This document shows positions 7,852-16,784 of a stretch of DNA of 64,000 nt, in pieces. The notes under the pieces were generated by a model. The model worked only from the letters and a program-made list of their open reading frames with translations, was not told the origin of the DNA and ran no database searches. Source of the stretch: Mobilibacterium timonense (GTDB lineage: Bacteria; Bacillota; Clostridia; Peptostreptococcales; Anaerovoracaceae); the NCBI RefSeq assembly GCF_900155555.1, contig NZ_FUHN01000007.1:76178-140177 (forward strand). Direction: 5' to 3'. Numbering within the stretch: the first letter of the stretch is position 1; the number at the start of each line of letters is the position of its first letter. Both the position numbers and the translations under genes were made by a program.

Positions 7852-9513
7852 ATGAAGTTAACAGGATCTCAGATAGTTGCTGAGGTACTGCTGGAACACG
7901 GTGTAGATGTTGTATTCGGTTACCCGGGTGGCACAGCTCTGAATATATACGACGAGTTGTACAAGTACAGCGATCGTATCAGACACGTTCGTACGGCAGA
8001 CGAGCAGGGCGCGTCATACGCGGCCGACGGATATGCCAGAGCCACAGGTAAGACCGGAGTTATGATGTCTACCAGCGGACCCGGAGCCACCAACCTGGTA
8101 ACGGGCCTGGCGACCGCGTTCATGGACAGCGTACCTGTAGTAGCTATTACTTCCAACGTTCCTGACTCCCTTATAGGAAAGGATTCCTTTCAGGAGATCA
8201 GCATCACGAACGTGACGATGTCTATCACCAAGCACAATTTCTTCGTCAACAGGATCGAAGATCTTGCGGACAGCCTCAGGGATGCGTTCCGCATCGCCCA
8301 GAGCGGACGCAAGGGACCTGTGCTTGTGGACATTACAAAGGATGTTACCGCTGCTACTATAGAATATGAAAAGAAGGAACCGCTTCCTCTGAAGGCGAAG
8401 CCTGATGTGAACGAGGAGCAGGTGAGAGCGGCAGCGCAGCTGATCAACGAGGCGGAGCGTCCGGTGATCTACGCGGGAGGCGGAGTGATCTCCTCCGAGG
8501 CGGAGATACTTTTGCAGGAGCTGGCCCACAAGGCCGACATCCCTGTGGTACACACGCTCATGGCCTGCGGTGTTCTGAGCAGTGACGATCCTCTCAATCT
8601 CGGGATGATCGGAATGCATGGATCTATTGCAGCTAACAGGGCGGTGGATCACGCCGATCTGGTCATCGCTCTCGGCGCCAGATTCAGTGACAGGGTCGCC
8701 TTGAATCCTAAGAAGTTTGCCAGGAGGGCGAAGATCCTCCAGGTGGATGTGGACAGGTCAGAGGTGGACAAGAACGTCATGGTGGACATGGCAGTTATCG
8801 CCGACGACAGATCCTTCCTCGAAGCGCTCACACCGTACGTGAGGGAAGCAAAGCACGACGAATGGCATGAAAGAGTCCTGAACTGGGAGACGAAGCACAG
8901 ATATCCTGAAGAGGGAGATGCGGATATGCACCCTTCCGATATCATGAGAGTCATCAGCGAGAACTGCGATCCGGATGCTTACTTCGTCACGGACGTAGGA
9001 CAGCACCAGATGTGGGCGGCCCAGTATCTCAACCACAGGAAGGCCAGAAGGTTCATCACCAGCGGCGGCCTTGGTACCATGGGATACGGCTACGGTGCGG
9101 CCATAGGGACCAAGATCGGCAGGCCGGACAACCAGGTCATCATGATCACCGGAGACGGATCCTTCAATATGGATCTGAACGAGGTCATCACCGCCTGCAA
9201 GGAGAAGCTGCCTATCATCACAGTACTGGTGAACAACAGCGTTCTCGGAATGGTATACCAGTGGCAGACCATCTTCTACGACAAGCGCTATTCTACTACT
9301 CTGAACGACAACGGCATCGATTACGTCAAGGTGGCGGAGGGCTTCGGAGCAAAGGGATATAAGTGCACGACTCCGGAGGAGTTCGAGAAGGCGTTCAACG
9401 AGGCGCAGAAGGCAGACGGCCCAGTGTGGATCGAATGCATCATCTCCTCGGAGGAGAGAGTGCTCCCGATGATCCCGGGCGGCAAGTCGGTGGATGACAT
9501 GATCATCAACTAA
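7852..9513 (+). CDS. ilvB: Acetolactate synthase, large (catalytic) subunit
   Basis: Thiamine-diphosphate enzyme that joins two pyruvates to acetolactate, or pyruvate with 2-oxobutyrate, opening valine/leucine and isoleucine synthesis. The open frame extends back to 7495, but that part overlaps the promoter and the leu leader. The real start is ATG 7852 (KLTGSQIVAEVLLEHGVD) with GGAGG upstream, giving 553 residues, the family norm. The thiamine-diphosphate motif runs from GDGSFNMDLNEV to VLVNN, and the catalytic Glu lies in RTADEQGASYAADG. It is first in ilvB-ilvN-ilvC-ilvD-ilvA, 11 bases before ilvN. Confidence 0.96.
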   Translation: MKLTGSQIVAEVLLEHGVDVVFGYPGGTALNIYDELYKYSDRIRHVRTADEQGASYAADGYARATGKTGVMMSTSGPGATNLVTGLATAFMDSVPVVAITSNVPDSLIGKDSFQEISITNVTMSITKHNFFVNRIEDLADSLRDAFRIAQSGRKGPVLVDITKDVTAATIEYEKKEPLPLKAKPDVNEEQVRAAAQLINEAERPVIYAGGGVISSEAEILLQELAHKADIPVVHTLMACGVLSSDDPLNLGMIGMHGSIAANRAVDHADLVIALGARFSDRVALNPKKFARRAKILQVDVDRSEVDKNVMVDMAVIADDRSFLEALTPYVREAKHDEWHERVLNWETKHRYPEEGDADMHPSDIMRVISENCDPDAYFVTDVGQHQMWAAQYLNHRKARRFITSGGLGTMGYGYGAAIGTKIGRPDNQVIMITGDGSFNMDLNEVITACKEKLPIITVLVNNSVLGMVYQWQTIFYDKRYSTTLNDNGIDYVKVAEGFGAKGYKCTTPEEFEKAFNEAQKADGPVWIECIISSEERVLPMIPGGKSVDDMIIN

Positions 9514-9524
9514 GGAGGCACGGG

Positions 9525-10043
9525 ATGTACAGACCATTAACAAAGAATATCGTCAGCGTCCTGGTGCAGAACAAGGCCAATGTCCTTGCAAGAGTTGTGA
9601 ACATGTTCGGCCAGAGGGGATTCAACATCGATTCCCTGACGGTGTCAGCCACGAACGACCCTAAGATATCCAGGATCACCATAGTATTCGACGCTACAGA
9701 GACTTCCATGCAGCAGATCATCACCCAGACGGAGAAGCTTGAGGTGGTGGAGAGCGTGACAGTCCTCAACAGGCAGAACGGACTTTACCGCGACATGCTG
9801 CTGATGAGAGTAAGCGCCGGGCCTGAAGACAGAGAGGCTATTAAAAATATCGTTGACATTTATAGAGGTAAGATCGTTGATCTTTCAAGGGACAGCCTTA
9901 TAATCGAGCTGACTGGAACGCCTCAGAAAATAAATGGATTTATTGATGTTATGGAGGATTTCAGCATTGCGGAGGTATGCCGCACTGGGATCACCGCTAT
10001 CGAAGTTGCCGACAATGTCGGAGAAGGAGACAGAGATGATTAA
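9525..10043 (+). CDS. ilvN: Acetolactate synthase, small regulatory subunit
   Basis: The 172-residue regulatory partner of IlvB, with an N-terminal ACT domain (about residues 6-75; [21 protein letters not shown]) that binds valine in this family and a C-terminal ALS_ss domain. It activates the large subunit and usually confers valine feedback. The length fits the longer IlvH-like class. AAGGAGG lies just before the ATG. Its last 8 bases overlap the start of ilvC, indicating translational coupling. Confidence 0.95.
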   Translation: MYRPLTKNIVSVLVQNKANVLARVVNMFGQRGFNIDSLTVSATNDPKISRITIVFDATETSMQQIITQTEKLEVVESVTVLNRQNGLYRDMLLMRVSAGPEDREAIKNIVDIYRGKIVDLSRDSLIIELTGTPQKINGFIDVMEDFSIAEVCRTGITAIEVADNVGEGDRDD

Positions 10044-11046
10044 GAAGTATTACGACCAGGATTGCAATTTGGGACTGTTGGACGGAAAGACGGTCGCCAT
10101 CATCGGATTCGGAAGCCAGGGCCACGCCCATGCTGAGAACCTCCATGAGAGCGGCGTCAACGTTGTAGTAGGACTGAGACCTGGTTCGAGACACGTAGCC
10201 ATGGCGGAGAAGGCCGGACTTAAGGTAATGGGCATCGAGGAGGCCGCCGAGGCTGGTGATTTCGTAATGATCCTGACTCCTGACGAGCTTCAGGCACAGA
10301 TCTACAAGGAGCAGGTCGCTCCGCATCTGCACGCAGGAAACGTTCTGATGTTCGCTCATGGATTCAACATCCACTTTAAGCAGATCATCCCTCCTGCTGA
10401 TGTAGATGTAGTAATGGTAGCTCCTAAGGGACCTGGCCACATCGTAAGAGACATGTATACACAGGGACAGGGAGTTCCATCACTGATCGCTGTATATCAG
10501 GACGCTTCCGGCAAGGCCAAGGATTACGCTCTGGCATATGCATCCGGTATCGGCGCAGGAAGAGCAGGTATCCTGGAAACCACATTCAAGGAAGAGACAG
10601 AGACAGACCTGTTCGGCGAGCAGGCTGTTCTGTGCGGAGGTGTGTGCGAGCTGATGAAGGCCGGATTCGACACTCTGACAGAGGCTGGTTACGCTCCTGA
10701 GATGGCATACTTCGAGTGCATCCACGAGATGAAGATGATCATAGACCTGATCTACTCCAAGGGATTCGAGATGATGAGATGCTCCATCTCCAACACTGCC
10801 GAGTACGGCGACTACATCACCGGCCCTAAGGTGATCACAAAGGAGAGCAGAGAAGGCATGAAGAAGGTGCTGTCCGACATCCAGGACGGAACTTTTGCCA
10901 GCAACTTCATCCAGGAGTTCAACGCAGGCGGAAAGGCCAACTTCTATGCAATGAGAGCTAAGCAGGCCGAGCACCCTACAACTGAGGTAGGCAAGGAGCT
11001 GAGGTCCATGATGAGCTGGCTCAACGACGAGAAGGAAGTAAACTAA
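10036..11046 (+). CDS. ilvC: Ketol-acid reductoisomerase
   Basis: Isomerises and reduces acetolactate or acetohydroxybutyrate with Mg2+ and NAD(P)H. The Rossmann motif [13 protein letters not shown] is near the N-terminus and the cofactor-loop residues read GLRPGSRH, whose Arg and Ser suggest NADPH. Metal-site residues sit in [13 protein letters not shown] and the later CIHEMK segment. The frame is open from 9934, but ATG 10036 ([12 protein letters not shown]) has a GGAG site 5 bases upstream and gives 336 residues, the usual class I length. It overlaps ilvN by 8 bases. Confidence 0.96.
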   Translation: MIKKYYDQDCNLGLLDGKTVAIIGFGSQGHAHAENLHESGVNVVVGLRPGSRHVAMAEKAGLKVMGIEEAAEAGDFVMILTPDELQAQIYKEQVAPHLHAGNVLMFAHGFNIHFKQIIPPADVDVVMVAPKGPGHIVRDMYTQGQGVPSLIAVYQDASGKAKDYALAYASGIGAGRAGILETTFKEETETDLFGEQAVLCGGVCELMKAGFDTLTEAGYAPEMAYFECIHEMKMIIDLIYSKGFEMMRCSISNTAEYGDYITGPKVITKESREGMKKVLSDIQDGTFASNFIQEFNAGGKANFYAMRAKQAEHPTTEVGKELRSMMSWLNDEKEVN

Positions 11047-11068
11047 TATTAGTTCCTTTAGATCCAAT

Positions 11069-11100
11069 GGTCAGGGCTGTGTTTACGGTCCTGGCCTTTT
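11069..11100 (+). terminator. Terminator-like hairpin between ilvC and ilvD
   Basis: A 7-base-pair stem (GGTCAGG with CCTGGCC, one G-U pair) is followed at once by TTTT and further Ts. Lying inside an operon, it would reduce rather than stop transcription into ilvD and ilvA, or leave ilvD to another promoter. A longer gap of 105 bases here also marks a break in the operon. Confidence 0.5.
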
Positions 11101-11151
11101 CTCAGTTTTTAACAGCAATACAGACATCGTGATATCGATCAGGAGAAAGAA

Positions 11152-12816
11152 ATGTCAATGATAAGCGATAACGTAACTAAGGGTGTGGAAAGAGCTCCTA
11201 ACCGTAGCCTTTTCTACGCCATGGGATATACGAAGGAGGAGCTGGACAGGCCGCTGATCGGTGTGGTCTCAGCTCATTCTGAGATAGTTCCGGGACACAT
11301 GCATCTGGACAAGATCACTGAGGCCGTCAAGGCCGGCATCAGGATGGCGGGTGGCACCCCGATAATGGTGCCGGCCATCGGAGTCTGCGACGGCATCGCC
11401 ATGGGACATGTGGGAATGAAGTATTCACTTCCGAGCAGAGAACTCATAGCGGACAGCGTGGAGACAATGGCGAGGGCTCATGCTTTTGACGGCCTGGTGC
11501 TCGTACCGAATTGCGATAAGGTCGTGCCTGGCATGCTCATGGGTGCATGCCGCATAAATATTCCGACCGTTCTGTGTTCTGGCGGCCCGATGATGAGCGG
11601 ACACGTGAACGGGGAAGAGGTCTCTCTTTCAAAAATGTTCGAGGCGGTAGGTGCCAGAAAAGCCGGATTCATCGATGACGATCAGCTCCGCGTCTACGAG
11701 GAGAACACCTGTCCTGGATGCGGATCGTGCTCCGGTATGTACACTGCGAACTCCATGAACTGTCTGTCCGAGGCCATCGGCATCGCTCTTCCTGGAAACG
11801 GCACCATCCCTGCCGTCCAGGGCAGGAGGATCATGCTGGCAAAGCATGCGGGCATGGCGGTCATGGATATGGTGGAAAAGGACATCAAACCAAGAGACAT
11901 TATCAACGAGAAGACCGTGAGGAACGCTCTCACCTGCGACATGGCACTGGGCTGTTCCACCAACACGGTCCTTCATCTCCTCGCCATCGCCCACGAGGCG
12001 AAGGTCGATGTGGACCTCAAGATGTTCAACGAGGTAAGCGCAAAGACTCCTAACCTGTGCCACCTTGCGCCGGCGGGGGGCACTCACATGCACGACCTGG
12101 ACAGAGCCGGGGGCATCCCTGCGGTAATGGCAGAGCTGAACAAGCTGGGACTTCTTGACACAACTCAGCTCAACGTCAACTGCCACACCGTTGCCGAGAA
12201 CATCGCCGGAAAAGAGCCTGTGGACAGGAAGGCCATCAGGAGCGTGGAGGAGCCTTACAGCAAGACAGGTGGGCTGATGATACTCTGGGGCAACATCGCG
12301 AAGGACGGCTGCGTGGTGAAGAGGAGCGCGGTAGCTCCCGAGATGCTGGTGCACTCCGGATCTGCCAGGGTCTTCAACAGCGAGGACGAGGCGATCGACG
12401 CCATCTACAACGGCAGGATAAACAAAGGCGACGTCGTTGTGATCAGATACGAGGGACCTAAGGGTGGTCCGGGAATGAGAGAGATGCTGAATCCTACCAG
12501 CGCGCTGGCCGGGATGAAGCTGGACAAGGACGTTGCTCTGATCACAGACGGACGGTTCAGCGGCGCCAGCAGGGGAGCGGCCATCGGGCACATCTCACCT
12601 GAGGCGGCTCTTGGCGGTGCCATCGGCCTGATCAAGGAAGGAGACATCATCGATATCGATATTCCGGGAGCATCCATCAACGTGAGAGTCGATGATGCAG
12701 AGCTTGATGAGAGGCGCAAGGGCTGGGAGCCTGAGCCGCCGAAGATCACCGAGGGATGGCTCGCCCGCTACGCAAGACTCGTGGCATCCTCCTCAAAGGG
12801 AGCTATACTCGAATAA
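11152..12816 (+). CDS. ilvD: Dihydroxy-acid dehydratase
   Basis: Dehydrates 2,3-dihydroxyisovalerate and its isoleucine-pathway homologue to the 2-oxo acids, using an iron-sulfur cluster. At 554 residues it is full length. Cluster cysteines are in [21 protein letters not shown] and [14 protein letters not shown]. The C-terminal GRFSGASRG segment is conserved. Two Met codons (residues 1 and 3) are candidate starts. The upstream GAGAAAG site is modest. The gene's 3' end, stop codon included, has been duplicated in tandem (see 12801-12836). Confidence 0.96.
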   Translation: MSMISDNVTKGVERAPNRSLFYAMGYTKEELDRPLIGVVSAHSEIVPGHMHLDKITEAVKAGIRMAGGTPIMVPAIGVCDGIAMGHVGMKYSLPSRELIADSVETMARAHAFDGLVLVPNCDKVVPGMLMGACRINIPTVLCSGGPMMSGHVNGEEVSLSKMFEAVGARKAGFIDDDQLRVYEENTCPGCGSCSGMYTANSMNCLSEAIGIALPGNGTIPAVQGRRIMLAKHAGMAVMDMVEKDIKPRDIINEKTVRNALTCDMALGCSTNTVLHLLAIAHEAKVDVDLKMFNEVSAKTPNLCHLAPAGGTHMHDLDRAGGIPAVMAELNKLGLLDTTQLNVNCHTVAENIAGKEPVDRKAIRSVEEPYSKTGGLMILWGNIAKDGCVVKRSAVAPEMLVHSGSARVFNSEDEAIDAIYNGRINKGDVVVIRYEGPKGGPGMREMLNPTSALAGMKLDKDVALITDGRFSGASRGAAIGHISPEAALGGAIGLIKEGDIIDIDIPGASINVRVDDAELDERRKGWEPEPPKITEGWLARYARLVASSSKGAILE

Positions 12817-12836
12817 GAAGCTATGCTCGAATAAAG
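12801..12836 (+). repeat. 18-base tandem duplication of the ilvD 3' end
   Basis: AGCTATACTCGAATAA (12801-12816, ending in the ilvD stop) recurs as AGCTATGCTCGAATAA (12819-12834) with one change. The second copy starts 18 bases after the first. It lies wholly after the stop codon, so ilvD is unchanged. It looks like replication slippage. Confidence 0.8.
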
Positions 12837-12872
12837 CTTTTTTCCAGATAAAGAAGATAAGGGAAAGAAAAA

Positions 12873-14084
12873 ATGTTGACATTAGAAGATTTCGAAAAGG
12901 CCACCGAGACGGTCCAGAAGGTCACCCGGCCGACGCACCTGGTATACAGCGACTACTTTTCAGAGCAGAGTGGCAACAAGGTCTATCTTAAGCCGGAGAA
13001 CATGCAGCTCACCGGTGCCTACAAGATAAGAGGTGCCTATTACAAGATAAGCACGCTCAGCGATGAAGAGAGAAACAAGGGGCTGATCACGGCTTCCGCA
13101 GGGAACCATGCTCAGGGTGTGGCATATGCGGCAAAGGCCTACGGCGTTCCTGCCACTATCGTGATGCCTACCACGACGCCTCTCATCAAGGTGAACAGGA
13201 CCGAGAGCTATGGCGCAAAGGTGATCCTGAAGGGTGACGTGTACGACGAGGCTGCTGAATACGCTATGAAGCTCGCCGAGGAAAAGGGGATGACGTTCAT
13301 CCATCCTTTTGACGACCCTGTGGTAGCCACAGGTCAGGGCACCATCGCCATGGAGATCATCAAGGATCTCCCGCTTGTTGATGCGATACTGGTACCTGTC
13401 GGCGGAGGCGGTCTGGCCACCGGTATCTCCGTGCTGGCAAAACAGCTTAAACCGAACATCAAGATCATCGCCGTCGAGCCTGCCGGGGCAAATTCGCTGC
13501 AGAGATCCTTTGAGGCCGGCAAGGTGGTGACCATGAAAGACGTGCACACCATAGCTGACGGCACCGCAGTAAAAACTCCGGGGAAAAATGTTTTTCCATA
13601 TCTCCAGAAGAACATCGACGAGATAATCACCGTAGAGGACGACGAGCTCGTTGTGGCCTTCCTGGACATGGTGGAAAACCACAAGATGGTGGTGGAGAAC
13701 TCCGGACTTCTGACCGTAGCGGCACTCAAGCACCTGTCTTTCAAGGACAAGAAGGTCGTCTCCATCCTGAGCGGCGGTAACATCGATATCATAACAATGT
13801 CAAACGTGGTACAGCACGGCCTGATCATGAGGGACAGGATCTTCACCGTCTCCGTGATGCTGCCAGACAAGCCGGGCGAGCTGGTCAAGGTGGCTCAGAG
13901 CGTGGCATCTTCTCAGGGCAACGTTGTGCGTCTGGAGCACAATCAGTTCGTGAGCATCGACAGGAACCACAAGGTGGAGCTGAAGCTTACCATCGAGGCT
14001 TTCGGCACAGAGCACAAGAACAAGATCATCGACGATCTGAAGTCCAAGGGCTACGACGCAAACGAAACAGACGTGATGATGTAG
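12873..14084 (+). CDS. ilvA: Threonine ammonia-lyase (threonine deaminase) with C-terminal ACT domain
   Basis: PLP enzyme that converts threonine to 2-oxobutyrate and ammonia, feeding isoleucine synthesis. The PLP lysine is Lys51 in GAYKIRGA and the phosphate loop is VGGGGLATG. At 403 residues it has a single ACT domain from about residue 325. This is the shorter class shared by many Bacillota and archaea, rather than the 514-residue E. coli IlvA with its doubled regulatory domain. Its position at the end of the ilv operon supports a biosynthetic role. The ribosome site (AAGGGAAAG) is modest. Confidence 0.94.
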   Translation: MLTLEDFEKATETVQKVTRPTHLVYSDYFSEQSGNKVYLKPENMQLTGAYKIRGAYYKISTLSDEERNKGLITASAGNHAQGVAYAAKAYGVPATIVMPTTTPLIKVNRTESYGAKVILKGDVYDEAAEYAMKLAEEKGMTFIHPFDDPVVATGQGTIAMEIIKDLPLVDAILVPVGGGGLATGISVLAKQLKPNIKIIAVEPAGANSLQRSFEAGKVVTMKDVHTIADGTAVKTPGKNVFPYLQKNIDEIITVEDDELVVAFLDMVENHKMVVENSGLLTVAALKHLSFKDKKVVSILSGGNIDIITMSNVVQHGLIMRDRIFTVSVMLPDKPGELVKVAQSVASSQGNVVRLEHNQFVSIDRNHKVELKLTIEAFGTEHKNKIIDDLKSKGYDANETDVMM

Positions 14085-14108
14085 GTTTTGCAGTGAGGAG
14101 GCGCGTTC

Positions 14109-14729
14109 ATGATCGATACGGTCATCTTTGACATCGGAAGGGTACTTCTGGGATTCGAATGGATGGACTATGTGCACAGGCTTTTCAACGACCCGGAGAC
14201 GGAGGAAGCCGTGACGAAGGCCACATTCCGGAGCGGCATCTGGAATGAGATGGACCGAGGGATCTGGACCGAGGAAGAGGTCCTGGAAAGGTTTTACGAA
14301 AAGGATCCTGGTCACAAGGAGCAGATCTGGAAAGCTTTTGATAGCGTGGGTGACTGTGCCGAGCGTACGGACTACGCGATCCCGTGGATAGAGGAGCTGA
14401 AGACAGATGGATACAGGGTGCTGTATCTTTCGAATTACTCTGAGCATGTGAAGCGGAGAACGCTGCACGCTATGGATTTCCTGGGGCATATGGACGGCGG
14501 GATATTTTCCTACGAGGTCCATTCCATCAAGCCGGAGAAGGAGATATATGAAAAGCTCATAGAAAAATACGGCCTCGTGCCTGAGAGATGCGTCTTCATC
14601 GACGACAATAAGAAGAACATCAGCGCCGCGGAGGATATCGGCTTCAAAGCTATCGGATTTGAAAGTTACGAGCAGGCCCACGGTGAACTTATGAGCCTGC
14701 TGGACGTGTGCAGCAGAATACACAACTGA
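14109..14729 (+). CDS. HAD-superfamily phosphatase (YihX-like)
   Basis: A 206-residue haloacid dehalogenase-type hydrolase. Motif I reads FDIGRVLLGF, with the nucleophile Asp but Gly where many HAD enzymes have the second Asp, as in the YihX sugar-phosphate phosphatase group. Motif II is in LYLSNYSE, the lysine in HSIKPEKEIYE, and motif IV is VFIDDNKKN. Phosphatase activity on a small phosphorylated metabolite is likely, but the substrate is unknown. GAGGAGG precedes the ATG and the gene sits 24 bases after ilvA, so it is probably the last gene of the ilv operon. Confidence 0.85.
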   Translation: MIDTVIFDIGRVLLGFEWMDYVHRLFNDPETEEAVTKATFRSGIWNEMDRGIWTEEEVLERFYEKDPGHKEQIWKAFDSVGDCAERTDYAIPWIEELKTDGYRVLYLSNYSEHVKRRTLHAMDFLGHMDGGIFSYEVHSIKPEKEIYEKLIEKYGLVPERCVFIDDNKKNISAAEDIGFKAIGFESYEQAHGELMSLLDVCSRIHN

Positions 14730-14748
14730 CAGAGCGGATAACCGACAC

Positions 14749-14797
14749 AAAACGAGTGGCCGTCGCATTTGAACAAAATGCGACGGCCACTCGTTTT
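14749..14797. terminator. Bidirectional terminator (22-base perfect stem)
   Basis: AAAACGAGTGGCCGTCGCATTT at 14749-14770 is matched perfectly by its complement at 14776-14797, with a 5-base loop. The A-rich and T-rich ends make it a terminator in both directions, closing the rightward ilv operon and the leftward DUF815 gene. Confidence 0.9.
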
Positions 14798-14877
14798 ATG
14801 AGACCTGTTTTTATGAGCGAATCAAGTCTGCGCGCCGAACGACAGCCTCTGTGAGCGGTACATTTCCAGCTAAATGA

Positions 14878-16089
14878 TCACAGCCCTATCGAGGCGAGTA
14901 TCACGAACTGTTTCGCCGTCCTCGGCGACCTGCCGTTAGACCTGATCGCAAAGGCTTCTGCTTTTCTGAAGAGCTCTTCCTCGCTGTCGTACTTCAGGCC
15001 GCGCTCGTCCGCCAGCTGTTTCACGATCTCAAGGTAGAGGTCTTTTGCAGGCTTCTGGAAGGTGATCGTGAGGCCGAACCTTGCGGAAAGGCTCATGGTC
15101 TCCTGGAGCGTGTCGTTCACGTGGAGGTCTGTGCCCGCACGGTCCTCGGCCGATTCCTTTATGAGATGCCGGCGATTGCTCGTGGCATAGATGACTATGT
15201 TGTTGCAGCGGCCCGCAACGCTTCCCTCCAGGATCCCCTTGAGTGCGGTGTAATTGTCGTCGTTCTTGTCGAATGTCAGATCGTCGATGAAAAAAATGAA
15301 TTTAAGAGGGTTGTTCTGGAGCTCTTCCACTATATCGGTGATCATCGTTACACGGTTCTTGTTCATCTCGATCAGCCTGACACCCTTGTCGAAATAGGCC
15401 GCGGCGCAGGCCTTGACCGTTGATGATTTTCCAGTACCCGCATCGCCGTAGAGGAGCACGTTGCTGGCATCCCGCCCCTCGGCCAGGGCCTTGGTATTCA
15501 TAAGTACCTTTGAACGCTCCAGCTCGTAGCCGTAAAGCTGGTCAAGTGTCTGATATTCCGGATCCTTGACCGGGACAAGCTTTCCGTTCTTCTCCTTGAA
15601 CATGCCGTACTGGGCGAATTTGCCGAAGCCTCTGGTGAAAAGGTTTTCCAGCAGCTGGTTGTAGGTCTCGCGAATGTCCACATCTTCGGTGTCGAAGTCT
15701 GGGAGGTAAACGTCGGCGTTGATGCACCTGGCTATGTCCATGTCGGTGATCTCGCTCACATCCTGGAGCGTGTCAAGCTCTCTGTAGAGGGTCTTCACCA
15801 GGGCCTTGGAAGGAGTCATCTTCCGCAGGCGGAGCTGGATAAGAGCGTCGTCTCCGTGGAGCACGCTGTCTCTTACGAAAAGGCTGAGATTACCGCCATT
15901 GCAGTAAAGAGCCTGACAGAAGGCTCCGTACTTGCTGATCTTTTCCTCCATCGTGTCGCTGGAATCCTCCTGGATCGACTTGAGCAACGTTATGAGACTC
16001 TGGTATACAGGATCCTCCAGCAGAGTGCGCATTGCGGAGAAGCCGCAGAGGCGGCGGCAAATCTTCTTGATCTTTTCGCTGTTATACAT
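14878..16089 (-). CDS. DUF815-family AAA ATPase
   Basis: A 403-residue cytoplasmic P-loop ATPase of the DUF815 family. The Walker A motif is GDAGTGKSS (about 215-223) and Walker B is FFIDDL (about 266-271). A further conserved run, YATSNRRHLIKE, follows, and a C-terminal helical lid ends in RSPRTAKQF. Residues 1-180 are helical and carry no recognised domain. Family members are widespread in Bacillota and proteobacteria without a firm role. A GGAG ribosome site lies upstream of the ATG. It stands alone between a bidirectional terminator and the divergent secG gene. Confidence 0.88.
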   Translation of the reverse strand: MYNSEKIKKICRRLCGFSAMRTLLEDPVYQSLITLLKSIQEDSSDTMEEKISKYGAFCQALYCNGGNLSLFVRDSVLHGDDALIQLRLRKMTPSKALVKTLYRELDTLQDVSEITDMDIARCINADVYLPDFDTEDVDIRETYNQLLENLFTRGFGKFAQYGMFKEKNGKLVPVKDPEYQTLDQLYGYELERSKVLMNTKALAEGRDASNVLLYGDAGTGKSSTVKACAAAYFDKGVRLIEMNKNRVTMITDIVEELQNNPLKFIFFIDDLTFDKNDDNYTALKGILEGSVAGRCNNIVIYATSNRRHLIKESAEDRAGTDLHVNDTLQETMSLSARFGLTITFQKPAKDLYLEIVKQLADERGLKYDSEEELFRKAEAFAIRSNGRSPRTAKQFVILASIGL

Positions 16090-16320
16090 CGTGTGACTCC
16101 TTTTATTGTTTACGCTTAAGACGTAAAACGATGAGAATGTAATTTATGTATTAAATTTAGTATTTTGTCTGAATAATCAGGTATTTTATTCAGACGATTG
16201 TATATATTCCATAACAATATAGCACTTTCTTGGTGAAATGTCACAAGAAACAGTTGCCAAATTATGTTCGGAAACAACGACAATCCTTGAAAAATAAAGC
16301 TTTTCCCGTTCTCAACGCTG

Positions 16321-16349
16321 TTGACACAACATAATGTGTATGTTAGAAT
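16321..16349 (+). promoter_or_regulatory. Promoter for secG
   Basis: TTGACA at 16321-16326 and TAGAAT at 16344-16349 with a 17-base spacer form a good sigma-A promoter about 67 bases upstream of secG. Confidence 0.75.
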
Positions 16350-16372
16350 CATCGGCGCTATAAGGATTTACC

Positions 16373-16400
16373 TATTGGGCGTTCAGTCCAATATTTTTTT
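16373..16400 (+). terminator. Attenuator-like hairpin in the secG leader
   Basis: A 7-base-pair stem (TATTGGG at 16373-16379 with TCCAATA at 16387-16393, one G-U) is followed directly by a run of seven Ts. It lies between the promoter and the AGGAGG site of secG. A short stem with a T run inside a leader suggests partial termination. No ligand-binding structure is recognised. Confidence 0.4.
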
Positions 16401-16415
16401 CAGGAGGTTTTCTAC

Positions 16416-16649
16416 ATGCATACCGTACTCATGGTAATTCTGCTGTTTGCAAGCATTTTCATGATCGTCAGTATTCTGCTTCAGACCAGCAAGAGCGACG
16501 GCCTTTCCGGATCCATCGCAGGAGGCGCCGAGCAGCTTTTCGGAAAGAAGAAGAGCAACACATACGACATGATGCTCTCCAGAGTTACCACTGTAAGCTC
16601 TATTGTATATATCGTTCTGGTTTTGGCAATAGTTACAGTATTTAACTAA
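16416..16649 (+). CDS. secG: Preprotein translocase subunit SecG
   Basis: A 77-residue membrane protein that joins SecY and SecE in the translocation channel. Two transmembrane segments (about 3-21 and 53-75) flank the conserved cytoplasmic loop with LLQTSKSDGLSGSIAGG, and the size is typical. AGGAGG lies upstream of the ATG. In many Bacillota secG is followed by rnr and smpB. Here it is followed by a membrane pyrophosphatase instead. A perfect 9-base-pair hairpin (16658-16679) without a T run lies between them. Confidence 0.95.
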   Translation: MHTVLMVILLFASIFMIVSILLQTSKSDGLSGSIAGGAEQLFGKKKSNTYDMMLSRVTTVSSIVYIVLVLAIVTVFN

Positions 16650-16784
16650 GTTGGCTGCAGCATTTCTCCTGAAATGCTGATGCTTCGGAAGACTGGGTGG
16701 ATGTTTGTACTTTTCCCCCCGGGACTTCCTATTTTATTTTATCAATTTTTAGAAAGAACATAACTTAAAGGAGGTTTGTACCAA

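Larger units (their letters stand above)
16090..16415. other. Divergent intergenic region between the DUF815 gene and secG
   Basis: This 326-base AT-rich gap holds the secG promoter (16321-16349) and a leader hairpin (16373-16400). The remainder, 16090-16320, carries the ribosome site of the DUF815 gene. I see no tRNA, riboswitch or convincing small gene in it. Confidence 0.6.

Noticed and set aside
16116-16352. Minus-strand 78-codon frame upstream of the DUF815 gene
   Set aside because: It is AT-rich, has no ribosome site or motif, and runs through the secG promoter.
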